Origin: Roseiarcus sp963806935
GTDB taxonomy: Bacteria; Pseudomonadota; Alphaproteobacteria; Rhizobiales; Beijerinckiaceae
DNA: 64,000 nucleotides
NCBI GenBank assembly: GCA_963806935.1
Contig: CAWEAT010000008.1
Span: 1 to 64,000, forward strand
Reading direction: 5' to 3'
Shown: piece by piece, positions 25,425 to 36,200 of the stretch
Layout: every line of letters starts with the position of its first letter
How positions within the stretch are numbered: the stretch's first letter is position 1
Notes under the pieces: model-generated
The model's input: only the letters and a program-made list of their open reading frames with translations
Database searches by the model: none
Told to the model about the DNA's origin: nothing
Program-made: the position numbers and the translations under genes

Positions 25425-26987
25425 TTGCGCTTTCTTCGATGTGCCGCCCCTGCCGCGCGCCTACCGCGGCGCTGGAAAAGAACGCGCCGATCCGCCGCGA
25501 TCCTAATGGCGGCGGCGCTCGCGACGGGGTGGCTCGTGCGCGCGGCCTACGCTGACTCGAACCCGGCGGCGACCTCCGGGCCGGGCGCGTCCTCCTCCGG
25601 CGAATCGACGGAGCCTCAGCCCGCGCAGTCAACCCCGCCAGGAGAAGGCGCCGCGACGACCTCCGCCGCCAGCCCGTTCGGGTACCTCAGCCCCTCCTGG
25701 CAGGGACAGAACCTGCTTGGCGACATGTGGGGCCTCAGGCCCGCGCTCGGCAAGTATGGAGTGACGCTCGGCATACTCGAGAACGTCGAAACGTTCGGCA
25801 ATTTGACCGGCGGCGCGCGACAAGGCTTCGAAGCGAACGGTCTTACGACCGTGACGCTGCAAATGGACACCCAGAAAGCGTTCGGTCTGAGCGGCGGCCT
25901 GTTCAACGTCAGCGGCCTCCAGACTTGGGGCGGTAATCTTAGCGCGAACAATCTGCTCGTCCTGCAGACCGTCACCGATATCGAGGCGCCCATCGGCGTT
26001 CGACTTTGGGAACTGTGGTATCAGCAGAAATTCGGCGACAAGTTCGACCTGAAGATCGGCGAGCAGAGCCTCGACGAGGAATTCTTCATCAGCCCGAGCG
26101 CGTATTTCTTCATCAACTCCGCGTCCGGCTGGCCGGAGCTTCCCTCGGCGGATTTGCCCGGCGGCGGCCCTGCCTATCCCCTTGCTGGCCTGGGCGTTCG
26201 CGGACGGGCGCAGCTGACCGACGCCCTCACTGTGCTAGCGGGGGTATTCAACGGAAGTCCGTTACCGAGGGGTTCGCCGAACACGCCGGTGAGCAATCCT
26301 CACGGCGTGAGTTTCCCGCTCGACAACGGCATTTTCGCGATCGCGGAACTGCAATATGCGTTCGGTTCGGACGCGTCAGGCAAACCGAACGCCGATGGTC
26401 CGCTGCCTGGCGTCTATAAGATCGGCGCCTGGTATGACAGCGCGAGCTTTGCCGACCTGCAATACGATACGATCGGCGGGTCTCTCGCCAGTCTTTTGAG
26501 CGACCGCATCCCAGCCGCGCATCGCGGCGATTTTTCTCTCTACGCCATCGCGGACCAGGCCATCTGGCGCTCGAAGGACGACGCCAGTCGCACCCTCAAC
26601 GTGTTCATCCGGCCGATATTCGCCCCGTTCCAGGATCGCAATCTGGTCAGCGCCAGTCTTAACGCCGGCTTAGCTTTGCATGCGCCGCTTCCGGGGCGCG
26701 ACAGCGATATATTCGGCGTCGAAATGGGGACCGCATGGGCGAGCAGCGGCGCCTTCGGCTACGACCGGCGGCTGCAATTCTACCAGCCCTCGGTCTACGC
26801 GCCGATACGCAGCAGCGAGACTTTCCTCGAAGCGAGCTATCAGGCTCAGGTTTTGCCCTCGTGGCAGATTCAGCCTGACATTCAGTATGTCATCAACCCC
26901 GGCATGGGAATCGCCAACCCGAACGATCCGACCCAGAGGATTAAGAACGAGCTCGTGATCGGCCTGCGCACGAACGTCACGTTTTGA
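25425..26987 (+). CDS. carbohydrate-selective porin, OprB family
   Basis: An outer-membrane channel for sugars, 520 residues from the TTG at 25425 or 493 from the ATG at 25506. The upstream start gives a basic n-region ('RRWKRTRRSAA') ahead of the hydrophobic core 'ILMAAALATGWLVRAAYADS', a better signal peptide, but it is long and the choice is open. A Ser/Pro/Ala-rich linker leads to the barrel: 'GDMWGLRPALGKYGVTLGIL', 'DLKIGEQSLDEEFFISPSAY', 'PAYPLAGLGVRGRAQLTDAL' and a final strand ending in Phe ('ELVIGLRTNVTF'). It could admit xylo-oligosaccharides for the importers upstream, which is inference. Confidence 0.9.
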   Translation: MRFLRCAAPAARLPRRWKRTRRSAAILMAAALATGWLVRAAYADSNPAATSGPGASSSGESTEPQPAQSTPPGEGAATTSAASPFGYLSPSWQGQNLLGDMWGLRPALGKYGVTLGILENVETFGNLTGGARQGFEANGLTTVTLQMDTQKAFGLSGGLFNVSGLQTWGGNLSANNLLVLQTVTDIEAPIGVRLWELWYQQKFGDKFDLKIGEQSLDEEFFISPSAYFFINSASGWPELPSADLPGGGPAYPLAGLGVRGRAQLTDALTVLAGVFNGSPLPRGSPNTPVSNPHGVSFPLDNGIFAIAELQYAFGSDASGKPNADGPLPGVYKIGAWYDSASFADLQYDTIGGSLASLLSDRIPAAHRGDFSLYAIADQAIWRSKDDASRTLNVFIRPIFAPFQDRNLVSASLNAGLALHAPLPGRDSDIFGVEMGTAWASSGAFGYDRRLQFYQPSVYAPIRSSETFLEASYQAQVLPSWQIQPDIQYVINPGMGIANPNDPTQRIKNELVIGLRTNVTF

Positions 26988-27042
26988 CCGATCCTGAGCG
27001 CTCAAACCCGACGCTGCGGCCGGGTCCTGACCGCCGACCGCC

Positions 27043-27864
27043 TCACGGCTTCCGCGCCCACGCTCCGACGAGACGCGGCCAGTAAGTCAGCGTCTCCCCT
27101 TCCTCGATCGCTTCGTTGCGCAATCGCTCCGCGAGCGTATCGACGCCTACCTCGGCGGCCGTCGCGATTTTCGCTCGTTCCATGACGGGCAGCAGGCTCC
27201 GCGCCAATCCGGCGATGACTGCGCATGCGTCGGCATCGGAGGCGCTGGTCACCCTTTGCGCCGCCATCATTTCCGGGCGAGGGAATCCGGCGCCCATGAA
27301 CATGTCTGGCAGCCTGGGGCCCATTTCTCTCTCAGCGCCCGCCGCGCCGAACGCATCATAGACCCAGGTCAAGACGCGCGTTCTCAGCGCAAATCCGGAC
27401 GGCGGCAGAAACGTGGACATATCCATCTCTTGGAAGGCTGCGACCCCGCCTTGCCGCATATGCGCAGACAGGCGTTCGAGCGCTATGGAAGGGTCGGGCA
27501 GATAGAGCAGAACGAGCCGGCCGAAAATCGCGTCGAATGTCCTGTCGCTCTCAAAGGCCGCAATGTCCGCGACGGCGAAGGCGACGTTCTCGAGTCCCAA
27601 TCCCCAGGCCCGCCGGCGCGCCGTTTCGACCAATTCTTTCCCGCGGTCGATTCCCATTACCGAGCCGTTCGGCCCCGCCAGCCGGGCTGCGAGAAAGGAC
27701 ACGTCGCCAAGGCCGCAGCCGATGTCGAGGATATGCATTCCCGGGCCGACGCCGGCGTGACGCAGAACGTCCTCCGTCAAGCCCTCGAACATCCTGGCCT
27801 GCGTGGCGAGTCTGCGTTCCTCGTCGTCCGAGTAGCCGAGCGCATAACCGCCTGCTCCGCTCAT
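27043..27864 (-). CDS. class I SAM-dependent methyltransferase
   Basis: A 273-residue methyltransferase. SAM-binding motif I is 'HILDIGCGLGDVSFLAARLA', motif II is in 'SVMGIDRGKELVETARRRA', and a post-motif 'FDAIFGRLVLLYLPDPSIAL' follows. I chose ATG 27864 because AGAGG lies five bases upstream and 'MSGAGGYALGYSDDEERRL' is a typical N-terminus; an upstream in-frame ATG at 27915 would add 17 residues. The substrate is unknown. It lies 92 bases downstream of the FNR gene in the same direction and may be read from the same promoter. Confidence 0.85.
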   Translation of the reverse strand: MSGAGGYALGYSDDEERRLATQARMFEGLTEDVLRHAGVGPGMHILDIGCGLGDVSFLAARLAGPNGSVMGIDRGKELVETARRRAWGLGLENVAFAVADIAAFESDRTFDAIFGRLVLLYLPDPSIALERLSAHMRQGGVAAFQEMDMSTFLPPSGFALRTRVLTWVYDAFGAAGAEREMGPRLPDMFMGAGFPRPEMMAAQRVTSASDADACAVIAGLARSLLPVMERAKIATAAEVGVDTLAERLRNEAIEEGETLTYWPRLVGAWARKP

Positions 27865-27956
27865 GAGGCCTCTCCCACCGAACGCTTCCACGACAGGGTT
27901 CGCGGTTGGGGGCACAAGTAGCGGAATTGCCGGCGGCGAGAAATGCGTGAAAACGC

Positions 27957-28994
27957 CTAGCTCACGCCCAGCTTGCGCTGCAGGCTGGTCGACGAGGTCG
28001 TGTACTGGAAGGTCAGCTTCTTGTCCGGGTAGACATAATGATGCGCGCGCTGGGCCGCGAGCGTGGCCTCGTGGAAGCCCGACAGGATCAGCTTGAGCTT
28101 GCCCGGATAGGTGTTGATGTCGCCGATGGCGAAAACGCCGGGAACGCTGGTTTCGAACTTCGCCGTGTCGACCGGGATCAGATTCTCATGCAGGTTGATT
28201 CCCCAGCCGGCGATCGGCCCAAGCTTCATCGTCAGGCCGAAGAACGGCATCATGTCGTCGCAGGGGTGGTCGTAGTGCTCGCCGTTTTCGCGGCGGATCG
28301 TCAGCGCCGAAAGCTGGCCGCCCTCGCCCTTGACCGCCGTCACCTGGCCGAGCACGAACTCCATGTCGCCTGCATTGACAAGCTCGCGCATGGCGTTGAC
28401 CGAGTGCGGCGCCGCCCGGAACGCGTCGCGGCGGTGCACGAGGGTGACCCGCTCGGCGATGGGATGCAGGTTCAACGCCCAGTCGAGCGCGGAATCGCCC
28501 CCGCCAACGATGACCACTCGCCTGCCCTTGAAGTGGTCCATCTTGCGAACGGAATAGAAGACGCTTTTGTTCTCGTAGGCGTCGAGCCCCGGGATCGGCG
28601 GCTTCTTGGGCTGGAACGATCCGCCTCCGGCGGCGATGAACACCGACTTGGCCTCGATCGTCTTCTCGTTGTCGGTTCCGATCCGAAACAGCGGCCGCTC
28701 GGCCGTCCCGGCGACCTCCATCCTCTCAACCATCTCGCCTAGGTGAAACTTGGGCCCGAAAGGATGGATCTGTTTCATCAGATTGTCGACGAGCTCCTGC
28801 CCCGAGACCACCGGAAAGCCCGGAATGTCGTAGATCGGCTTCTCGGGATAGAGTTCCGCGCATTGGCCGCCCGCCTTCGGCAGGATGTCGATCAGATGCG
28901 CCTTGATATCCAGGAGGCCGAGCTCGAACACGGCGAACAGGCCGATCGGCCCGGCGCCGATGATGGCGACGTCGGTAGACAACACTTCGTTCAT
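27957..28994 (-). CDS. ferredoxin--NADP(+) reductase (thioredoxin-reductase-like type)
   Basis: A flavoprotein of 345 residues that moves electrons between NADPH and ferredoxin. The FAD motif is 'VAIIGAGPIGLFAVFELGLL' and the NADPH motif 'RVVIVGGGDSALDWALNLHP'. The CxxC of thioredoxin reductases is absent, as in the YumC/TrxR-like FNR class. The C-terminal 'GVFAIGDINTYPGKLKLILS' fits too. ATG 28994 has AAGGA upstream; the open frame extends to 29216, but only through the ferredoxin gene. The 17-base gap to the upstream ferredoxin gene makes an operon of enzyme and redox partner very likely. Confidence 0.93.
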   Translation of the reverse strand: MNEVLSTDVAIIGAGPIGLFAVFELGLLDIKAHLIDILPKAGGQCAELYPEKPIYDIPGFPVVSGQELVDNLMKQIHPFGPKFHLGEMVERMEVAGTAERPLFRIGTDNEKTIEAKSVFIAAGGGSFQPKKPPIPGLDAYENKSVFYSVRKMDHFKGRRVVIVGGGDSALDWALNLHPIAERVTLVHRRDAFRAAPHSVNAMRELVNAGDMEFVLGQVTAVKGEGGQLSALTIRRENGEHYDHPCDDMMPFFGLTMKLGPIAGWGINLHENLIPVDTAKFETSVPGVFAIGDINTYPGKLKLILSGFHEATLAAQRAHHYVYPDKKLTFQYTTSSTSLQRKLGVS

Positions 28995-29011
28995 TCGGGT
29001 TCCTTCGCTTC

Positions 29012-29332
29012 CTATCCTTGTTTGGCCGGCGTGGTGACGACGAGGCCGTCCAGCGCCTGGCTGACCTTGATCTGGCAGGAGAGCCTCGAGGTGGGGCGCA
29101 CCTCGAAGGCGAAATCGAGCATGTCCTCCTCCATCTGCGACGCCTTGCCGGTGGCCTCGGCCCATTCCGGAGCGACATAGACGTGGCAGGTCGCGCAGGC
29201 GCAGGCCCCCCCGCATTCGGCTTCGATGCCGGGAATGGAGTTGCGAAGCGCCGTCTCCATCACCGTCGAGCCGATCTGCGCCTCCACGGTGCGCGACTGT
29301 CCGGACGCGTCGATGTAGGTCACTTTGGTCAT
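29012..29332 (-). CDS. [2Fe-2S] ferredoxin, adrenodoxin type
   Basis: A 106-residue plant/vertebrate-type ferredoxin. Four cluster ligands are visible: three in 'ECGGACACATCHVYV' (spacing C-x5-C-x2-C) and the fourth in 'RPTSRLSCQIKV'. 'SQMEEDMLDFAFEVRPTSRL' is typical of the FdxB/adrenodoxin group that serves P450s or Fe-S assembly. It is the first gene of the pair with the FNR. Neither a P450 nor an Isc/Suf gene is in the window, so its final electron acceptor is open. Confidence 0.93.
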   Translation of the reverse strand: MTKVTYIDASGQSRTVEAQIGSTVMETALRNSIPGIEAECGGACACATCHVYVAPEWAEATGKASQMEEDMLDFAFEVRPTSRLSCQIKVSQALDGLVVTTPAKQG

Positions 29333-29538
29333 GGAATCCGGATTTTCCTTGAGGAGCCGCGTCCAGCGCCGCGACGCGGAAATTGGCTTAAGCGTTATCG
29401 CGCGCCCTCATATAGCAAGCGCGGCGGCGCCGGAAGAGAGTTTGGATGGGCGTTTTCGTCGCGGGCGGGGGTTGGCTCAGCGAGCCAGGTCAGACTTATC
29501 CCCAGACGCTTTGCGCCGGCCGGCGCCGGTCGGGCGGC

Positions 29539-29970
29539 CTAGCCCAAAATGCGATCGATTTCGACCACGGCCTCGGTCACGGCGAACAGAAGAGCGGCGA
29601 TTCCACCGGCTTCATCCGCGCGTTGACCGCAATCCTCGGGCCTCGCGTCGGCTGCGGCGGCCAATTCCTCGATCCGCCACGCCGCCTGCGCGACCCGTCC
29701 GGCGCCGACCGAAAGCGCCGAGCCGCGCAGCTTATGAGCGATTTTTGCCTTTGACTCCAACGATAAAGGCGATTGGTCGGCGAGTTGCGCGGTCAGCGCC
29801 GGGGCCTGCAGCCGGAACATTCCCAACAATTCGGCCTCAAGCTCGTGGTCGCCGAGGCACTGGCGCGCGAGATGGACGAGGTCAAGGGGTGGTTCGACCC
29901 CCCCTGCCCTCGATTCGTCCCGATTGGAGGCGATCTCCGACCGCCTCAAGGCTCCCGAACTCTCAGGCAT
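29539..29970 (-). CDS. histidine phosphotransfer (Hpt) domain protein
   Basis: A 143-residue helical protein. Residues 30-143 form an Hpt four-helix bundle, with the phospho-accepting His in 'AKIAHKLRGSALSVGAGRVA'. It would relay phosphate between a hybrid kinase and a response regulator, neither of which is in the window, so it is an orphan. The N-terminal 30 residues are polar and may not be part of the true protein ('PPLDLVHLARQCLGDHE' begins the domain). The giant helical-repeat gene starts 261 bases away in the opposite direction. Confidence 0.82.
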   Translation of the reverse strand: MPESSGALRRSEIASNRDESRAGGVEPPLDLVHLARQCLGDHELEAELLGMFRLQAPALTAQLADQSPLSLESKAKIAHKLRGSALSVGAGRVAQAAWRIEELAAAADARPEDCGQRADEAGGIAALLFAVTEAVVEIDRILG

Positions 29971-30231
29971 GGCGCCTCCGCCGGTCCGCGACCCTCCGGA
30001 AACCGGCAGGCGCGGCCGATAATAGGCTGAAGATAATGGAGATTCGTGGTAACCGAAGCGTTAACGACGTTTGCATTATGAGCGGTGGGCGCGGTTTTCA
30101 TCCTTGAGCCGCGGCGGTAGACTGCAACGTGGTTAATTCACAGTGTTTGGTCCGGCCAAGGGAAGCTGGAGAACGCTGGCGTGCGGCTGGGTCGTTCTGG
30201 CGACCGACGCCGATGGAGTGAGGCGCACACG

Positions 30232-33200
30232 ATGGCAAAACAAAATCCGGCGACGGATCCTGTTTCCGCGGCGATGTCGGCGATCGAAAGCGCGCTGAAC
30301 CTCACCGAAGACGACGAGGCCGTCACGGTCGAGAGCGCCGCCGCCCCCCAGCTCGTCCCCGCCAGGACGACGACCGCAACCCCGGTTCTCAAGCCAAGCC
30401 CGGTCGGCGCCGAGCCCTCGACGCTGCTCCGCCCGGGCCCCGCGCCTGCGCCCATCGCTCCCGAGACCGAAGCAAAGCCGGCGATCCCGACCAGCGCGCC
30501 GGCAAACGACGACCGCGAGACTGTGGGCGCGATCCTGCAGGCGATGAACGCTCGTCCGGCGAGCCGGACGCCATTCATCCTCGCCCTGATCGGCTCGCTC
30601 CTGTGGGCGGCGATCTGCGTCCTTTACGCCTATGTCGCCTTGTGGCCCTCGGCTCCGGCGCGCCCGGTCGAACTCCTGCTGCGGCCGGAGACCCCGCTCT
30701 TCCTGCTGGCGACGCTGGCGCCGATCTTTTGCATGTTCGCCTTCGCCGCGCTCACCCGGCGCCTGCGCGAGCTCAGGCAGTCGGCGCGCGCGATCTCCCA
30801 GGTCGCCGTGCGTCTCGCCGAGCCCGAGGCGACGGCCGGCGAGCACATGGCGAACCTCTCCCAGGCCATTCGACGCGAGCTTACGTCGATGGGCGATGGG
30901 GTCGAACGGGCGCTTGCGCGCGCCGCCGAACTCGAGACCCGGGTGCAGTCCGAGGTTTCGACCCTCGAGCGCTCCTATTCCGACAATGAGCGCAGGATCC
31001 GGTTGCTGATCGCCGAAATGGCCGATCAGCGCGAGGCGATCGTGACCAGCGGGACGCGGGTCCGCGACGCCATCGCGACCGCGCACGACAGCATCGCCGC
31101 CGACCTCAACTCCGCCGGCGCCACTCTGAGCGAGCGCCTGACCGAAGCCGGCCAAAGGTTGACTTCGTCACTTGGGACGGCGTCGGACGACGTCGCCCGC
31201 AACCTCGAGGGCGCCGGGTCGACGACGCTTGAGCGCATTGTCGCCGAAGGGGCGCGAATGAGCGTGTCGATCGCCGGAATCGGCGAAAGCCTCGCCGAAC
31301 GACTCGCCGACACGAGTCAGAAGGCCGCGGGCGAAATCCTGGCCCGGGTCGGCGACGTCGACAGCCGCCTCAAGGCGGTTGGCGACAACCTGCTGTCGCG
31401 CCTGGGCGAGCGCGGCGACAACCTGATCGAACGCATTCAGACCTCGCAGGATTCGGTCGTCGAGGCGATTGACGCGCATGGCGACCGGGTGGCGACCCGG
31501 CTCGCGGACGCGTCCGAGTTCGCGCGGAGCGCCGTCGGCGCCCACGCCGACGAGGTGGTCGGCCGCATCAGCGGCAGCAGCGCCCGCGCGGTCGAGGCGA
31601 TCAAGGGACACGGAGACGCAGTCGCGGATCAACTCGGCGCGGCGTCGCTCGCGCTCTCGGGCGCATTCGGCGCTCACGGCGACGACATCGTCGGCCGTAT
31701 CAACGCGAGCAGCGCCGAGGTCCTCGACGTCATTCGCGCCCATGGCGATTCGATCGCCACTCGCCTCTCCGACGCCGCCGCTGAGGCCGGCGACGCCATC
31801 GGCGCCCACGCGGACACCGTCGTGAGCCGCGTCTCCTCGAGCAGCGCCGAGGCCGCGCGAACGCTCACAACCCACGCCGATGTCCTGGCGGCGCGCCTGT
31901 CCGAGGCCGCCGACGTCGTCAACGCGCACGGCGATGCGGTCGCCACCCAGCTTGCCGGCGCCTCGGCCGTGATGAGCGGCGCCGTCGCCGCCTACGCCGA
32001 CGAGGTCGTGAGCCGCGTCGGCGCAAGCGGAGCGCAAACCGTCGACGCCATTCGCGCTCAAGGCGATTCCGTCGCCGCCCAGCTCGCGCAGGCCTCGGCG
32101 GCGACGCGCGGCGCCGTCGCCGATTATGCCGATGAAATCGTCGGCCGCGTCAGCGCGAGCGGAGCACAGGCCGTCGACGCGATCCGGCTCCATGGCGACT
32201 CGGTAGCCGATCAACTTGCCCAGGCGTCGGCGGCGAGCCGCGGCGCCGTCGCCGCTTACGCCGACGAGGTCGTGAGCCGCGTCAGCGCCAGCGGAGATCA
32301 GACCGTCGATGCGATCCGGCTCCATGGCGACTCGGTCGCCGATCGACTGCTGGAAACTTCAACGGCGACGCGAAATGCGGTCGGCGCCACCGTCGACGAC
32401 GTCGTCGGCCGCGTCAGCACGAGCGCGCTCCATGCTGTCGAAGCGATCCGCGTCCAGGGCGATTCAGTCGCCGTCCAACTCGCCGACGCTTCGGCCGCGA
32501 CTCGCAACGCCGTCGACGCCTTTGCGAATGATGTGGTCGGACGCGTCAGCTCGAGCGGCGCTGAGGCCGTTGAGGCGCTCCGCGCCCAAGGCGACCTGGT
32601 CACCGATCGGCTCGGCCAGACGGCCGATGCGGTCGTCAGCGACTTCAGCCTCCGATCGAATTCGCTCATCGAGCGGCTGGAGGCCGGCAGCGCCGGGCTT
32701 TCCGACACCATCGTGGTCCACGGCGACAGCCTCGTTGCGCGCCTCAACGACGCCGCCGACCGCCTTCATGACACCGTCGTCGTGCGCGGTCAGGCCCTGG
32801 AAGACAGGCTGACCGGTTCGGGCGAACGATTGTCCTCCCTGATCGGGGACCGCGCGGAAGACGCCGCCGCGATCCTCGACGCCGCGGCCGGGCGCTGGGG
32901 CGAGCAGTTCAACGCCCGTGAGAGCCAGTTGCGCGGCGCGGTCGAGGCGCAGAACCAGGCGCTCGAGACCTTGTTCGACGAATCGACCCGCCGCCTCGTT
33001 GGCGCGATTTCTGCGGAGGGCGCCATGGCCCAGGCGCAGATCGAGGCGTCGACGACGCAATCGCTGGCCGGGATGGCCGCCGAGCGGGCGCAGATCAACG
33101 AACGCTTCACCGCGCTCGCCAGCGACGTGGCGGCCGCCGCGGCGAACGGGGCGAGCAACGTTCACGATAGGCTCAGCGAGCAGATCGCGGCCTTCGACGG

Positions 33201-36200
33201 CATCGTCAATCACCGCGGCGTGCGCCTCGTGGACGCCGTGTCGCAACAGACCGAGCACATGCGCGAATATCTCGAAGCGCTGGATGGCCTCGTCGGCGAA
33301 AGCGGGCATAACGTCATCGATCGCCTGGGCGTCCATTCCGACGAGCTCAACGCGCGCATCGCCGGACATCTCGACGCCATCGACGCGATGATGAACGCCC
33401 GCCGCGACGACTTCGACAAGCGCTTCGGCGACTACTCGGATCGGCTGGCGACAAATTCGACCGCCCGAGTGGAGCAGTTCGAGGCCGCGTCCGCCGCTCA
33501 CAGCAATGCGGTCGATCTCGCGCTTTCCTCCCACTCGCGTCGGATCGAGACGTCGCTCGGCGACGCGCTCGCGCGATTCGAGGGCGCAATCGACGGACGC
33601 GGCCGCGATCTTATCGTTCAGATCGGCGATCGATCCGCCCTGCTCACCGCCGATCTCGGCGCCAAGCTCGCCCAGATCGAGGACACCCTCGTCAACCGCG
33701 GCGGGGCGATCGACGAGAAGCTCGGCCAGCGCAACAACGAGGCGGCGGCATTGTTCGACGCCCATCTGCAAGCCGTCGAGGAGCGCGCGGGAGCGAAACT
33801 GCGCGACGTCTCGTCGACGCTTGAAAGCCTGCTGATGCGGATCGAGGACGCGCTCGCCCAACGCGGCCGCGCGCTCATTGAAACGCTCGCCCGCAATACG
33901 CTCGAAACCGCCAAGGCGCTCGGCGACGGCGGTCGCGAGCTCGCGCAAGGCATGGACGCGAAATCGGCCGAAATCGGCGAAACCCTGCAACGGCGCGCCG
34001 AAGAGCTGACGCAGACGCTCTCGGCGGTCGCCCGCGACATGAATGCAACCCTGACCGGCCGGGTCGAAGAGGTCTCCCGGTCGCTCGGCGTCAGCGTCGA
34101 TCAGTTCAAGGACCAGGTCGTCGCGCCGATGCAGGACCTGAGCCGCCGATTCGATTCGACCAGGGCGGAGCTGGAGGACAAGGTCAGCGATCATACTGAG
34201 CGGGTCTCCGGCCTGCTCGATCAGCATAAAGCCTCGCTCGGCGCCGCATTCGACTCGCACCGGGCCGTCGTCGTCGACGCGGCCAGACAGAGCGCGCAGA
34301 TGTTCGACGCGCGCCTTGCGGCTCTCTCCGAGGCTGCCGACCAGAGCACGAGGATCATCGATTCGCGCCTGTCGGACTTGGTGGAGGCGGCCAACAGCAA
34401 CGCCGAGAGCATCGATGAGCGGCTGGCGGCGCGCATTCATGCGATGAGCGAGACGCTGGCGAAAACGGCGTCGGACGCCGAATTCGACCTGGGCGGCGCG
34501 CGGAGCCAGCGTCACCGGCGCGATCAGGGCGCGGGTCGACGAGCTGCGCGATGTCATCGAAGGGAGGGGCGCGGAGCTGGTGGCCTCGCTCGGCGAGCGT
34601 GGCGAGGATGTCTCAGCGAGGATCGCCGGCGTCGGCGAGCGGGCGATCCAGACGCTCGACCAGCAGATGGTGAGCCTCGCCTCCCTTTTGACCCGGCGGA
34701 CCGACGAGCTTATCGCCGCCGTCAACGGCAGCGCGGCCGATCCCGTCCGCGCCTTGAGCGCGCTCACCGGACAATTGCGCTCCGAAGTGGCCGATTCCAG
34801 CCAATCGCTGCGCGACGTCGCCGCCGAGACAACTCACCGCTCGGCCGAGGCGATCGACGCGCTCATGAAGCGGTTGACCGAGCAGGTCGAGGCGTCCGGC
34901 GCCGCGCTCGGCGAGGCCGTCGCCCGCAGCGCGGAAAACTCGGTCGGGGCGCTCTCGGGCACCGGCGACCGGCTGCGCAATGAACTGACGCTGGTGATCG
35001 ACAACCTCGGCCATACCAGCGCCGTCATCGACCGGGATATCGGATCGGCCGGCGACCGGCTTGCCGCCGTCCAAAGCGGGCTCGCCGCCCGGGTCGACGA
35101 ATTCCAGCAAGCGCTCGGCGCCATCGCTTCGCAAGTGGCGGCGCTCGGGCGGATCTCCTCCGCGACCCAATCCGACGCCGGCGCGCTCGTCGGCCAGCTC
35201 GCCCAGCACGCCGAAACCCTGGCCGCCGTCGGACGGGATCTCACCGAGCAACAGCGCTCGCTCGATCGCGCGCTCGAACACCGTGAGAGCAGCCTGCAGG
35301 GCCTGATCGGCGACCTCGCCAGCCGCAGCGAGGCGTTCGAGGCGACGCTCGGGCGGTTTGCGGCCAACGTCGAAGACAGTTTCTCCAGGGCGCAGGCTCG
35401 CGCCCAGGAGATCAGCGCCACCCTCGCCTCGGCCACGAGGGGCGCCTCGATCGCTGTCGCCGGCCAGTTCGAAACCATCCGCGACACCGCGGCCAAGGAG
35501 CGCGAGCGGACTGCGCAGACGCTGCAGGCGACCCTCGAACAGACCAACGCCCAGCTCTCCGGCGCACTCGAAAACGCCGCCGGCCGATTCCGCCAATCGG
35601 TGGATGAAGTGAAGGAGATGGCGAGCCAGGTCCAGCGCGAGCTCGACGAGACGCGCCAGGAGCTGCGCCGCGGCGTCCTCGACCTGCCGCGAGAAACAAG
35701 CGAAACCGCCGATGCAATGCGGCGGGTCGTTTCCGACCAGATCCGGGCGTTGAAGGAGCTCGCGGCTCTGGTCGCCGACTTCGGGCGGCGCTTTCGACGT
35801 CGCCGAGCCGGCGCCGCTGGTCGCCGCAACGGCCGCCGGCGCCGGCGCGCGCTTCGACCCGCCGCAGCCGCCGCGCGGCGGCGAGACCAACCTGCGCAGC
35901 CTCGAGGCGCCCTCGCCGCGCGAGACCGCGCTGGCGCGCATCGGCGAAGCGATCGCTCCGCAGGTGATCGAGAACCCGCCGCTGATCGGGTCCACGACGG
36001 ATGCGGGCCCGCCGCCCGGCCGCGGCCCGGCCCAGTCGTGGCCGGCGCCGCCGCCCTCGGCCGCAACCTCGCCCGCATCGGCCTCCGACCGCGGCCAGCC
36101 CGGATGGCTCTCGAACCTGCTCGCGGCCGCCGAGCGCGATGAGCCGACGCCCCCCTCGCCCAAGTCGACGGAGACGCTCGACGCGCTGGCGCTGGAGATC

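Noticed and set aside
29495..29504. DnaA-box-like TTATCCCCA as part of an origin
   Set aside because: A single imperfect match without neighbours is not evidence of oriC, even though parS suggests origin proximity.
31459..32700. Regular repeats considered as a CRISPR array
   Set aside because: The repeats are 132 bases long, in frame, without unique spacers, and encode an 11-residue helical pattern.
32464..34767. A 767-codon open frame on the minus strand inside the giant gene
   Set aside because: It is antisense to a repeat-rich, high-GC gene. Its content is Arg/Ala-rich without motifs, while the plus strand has regular helical repeats and a conserved C-terminal domain.
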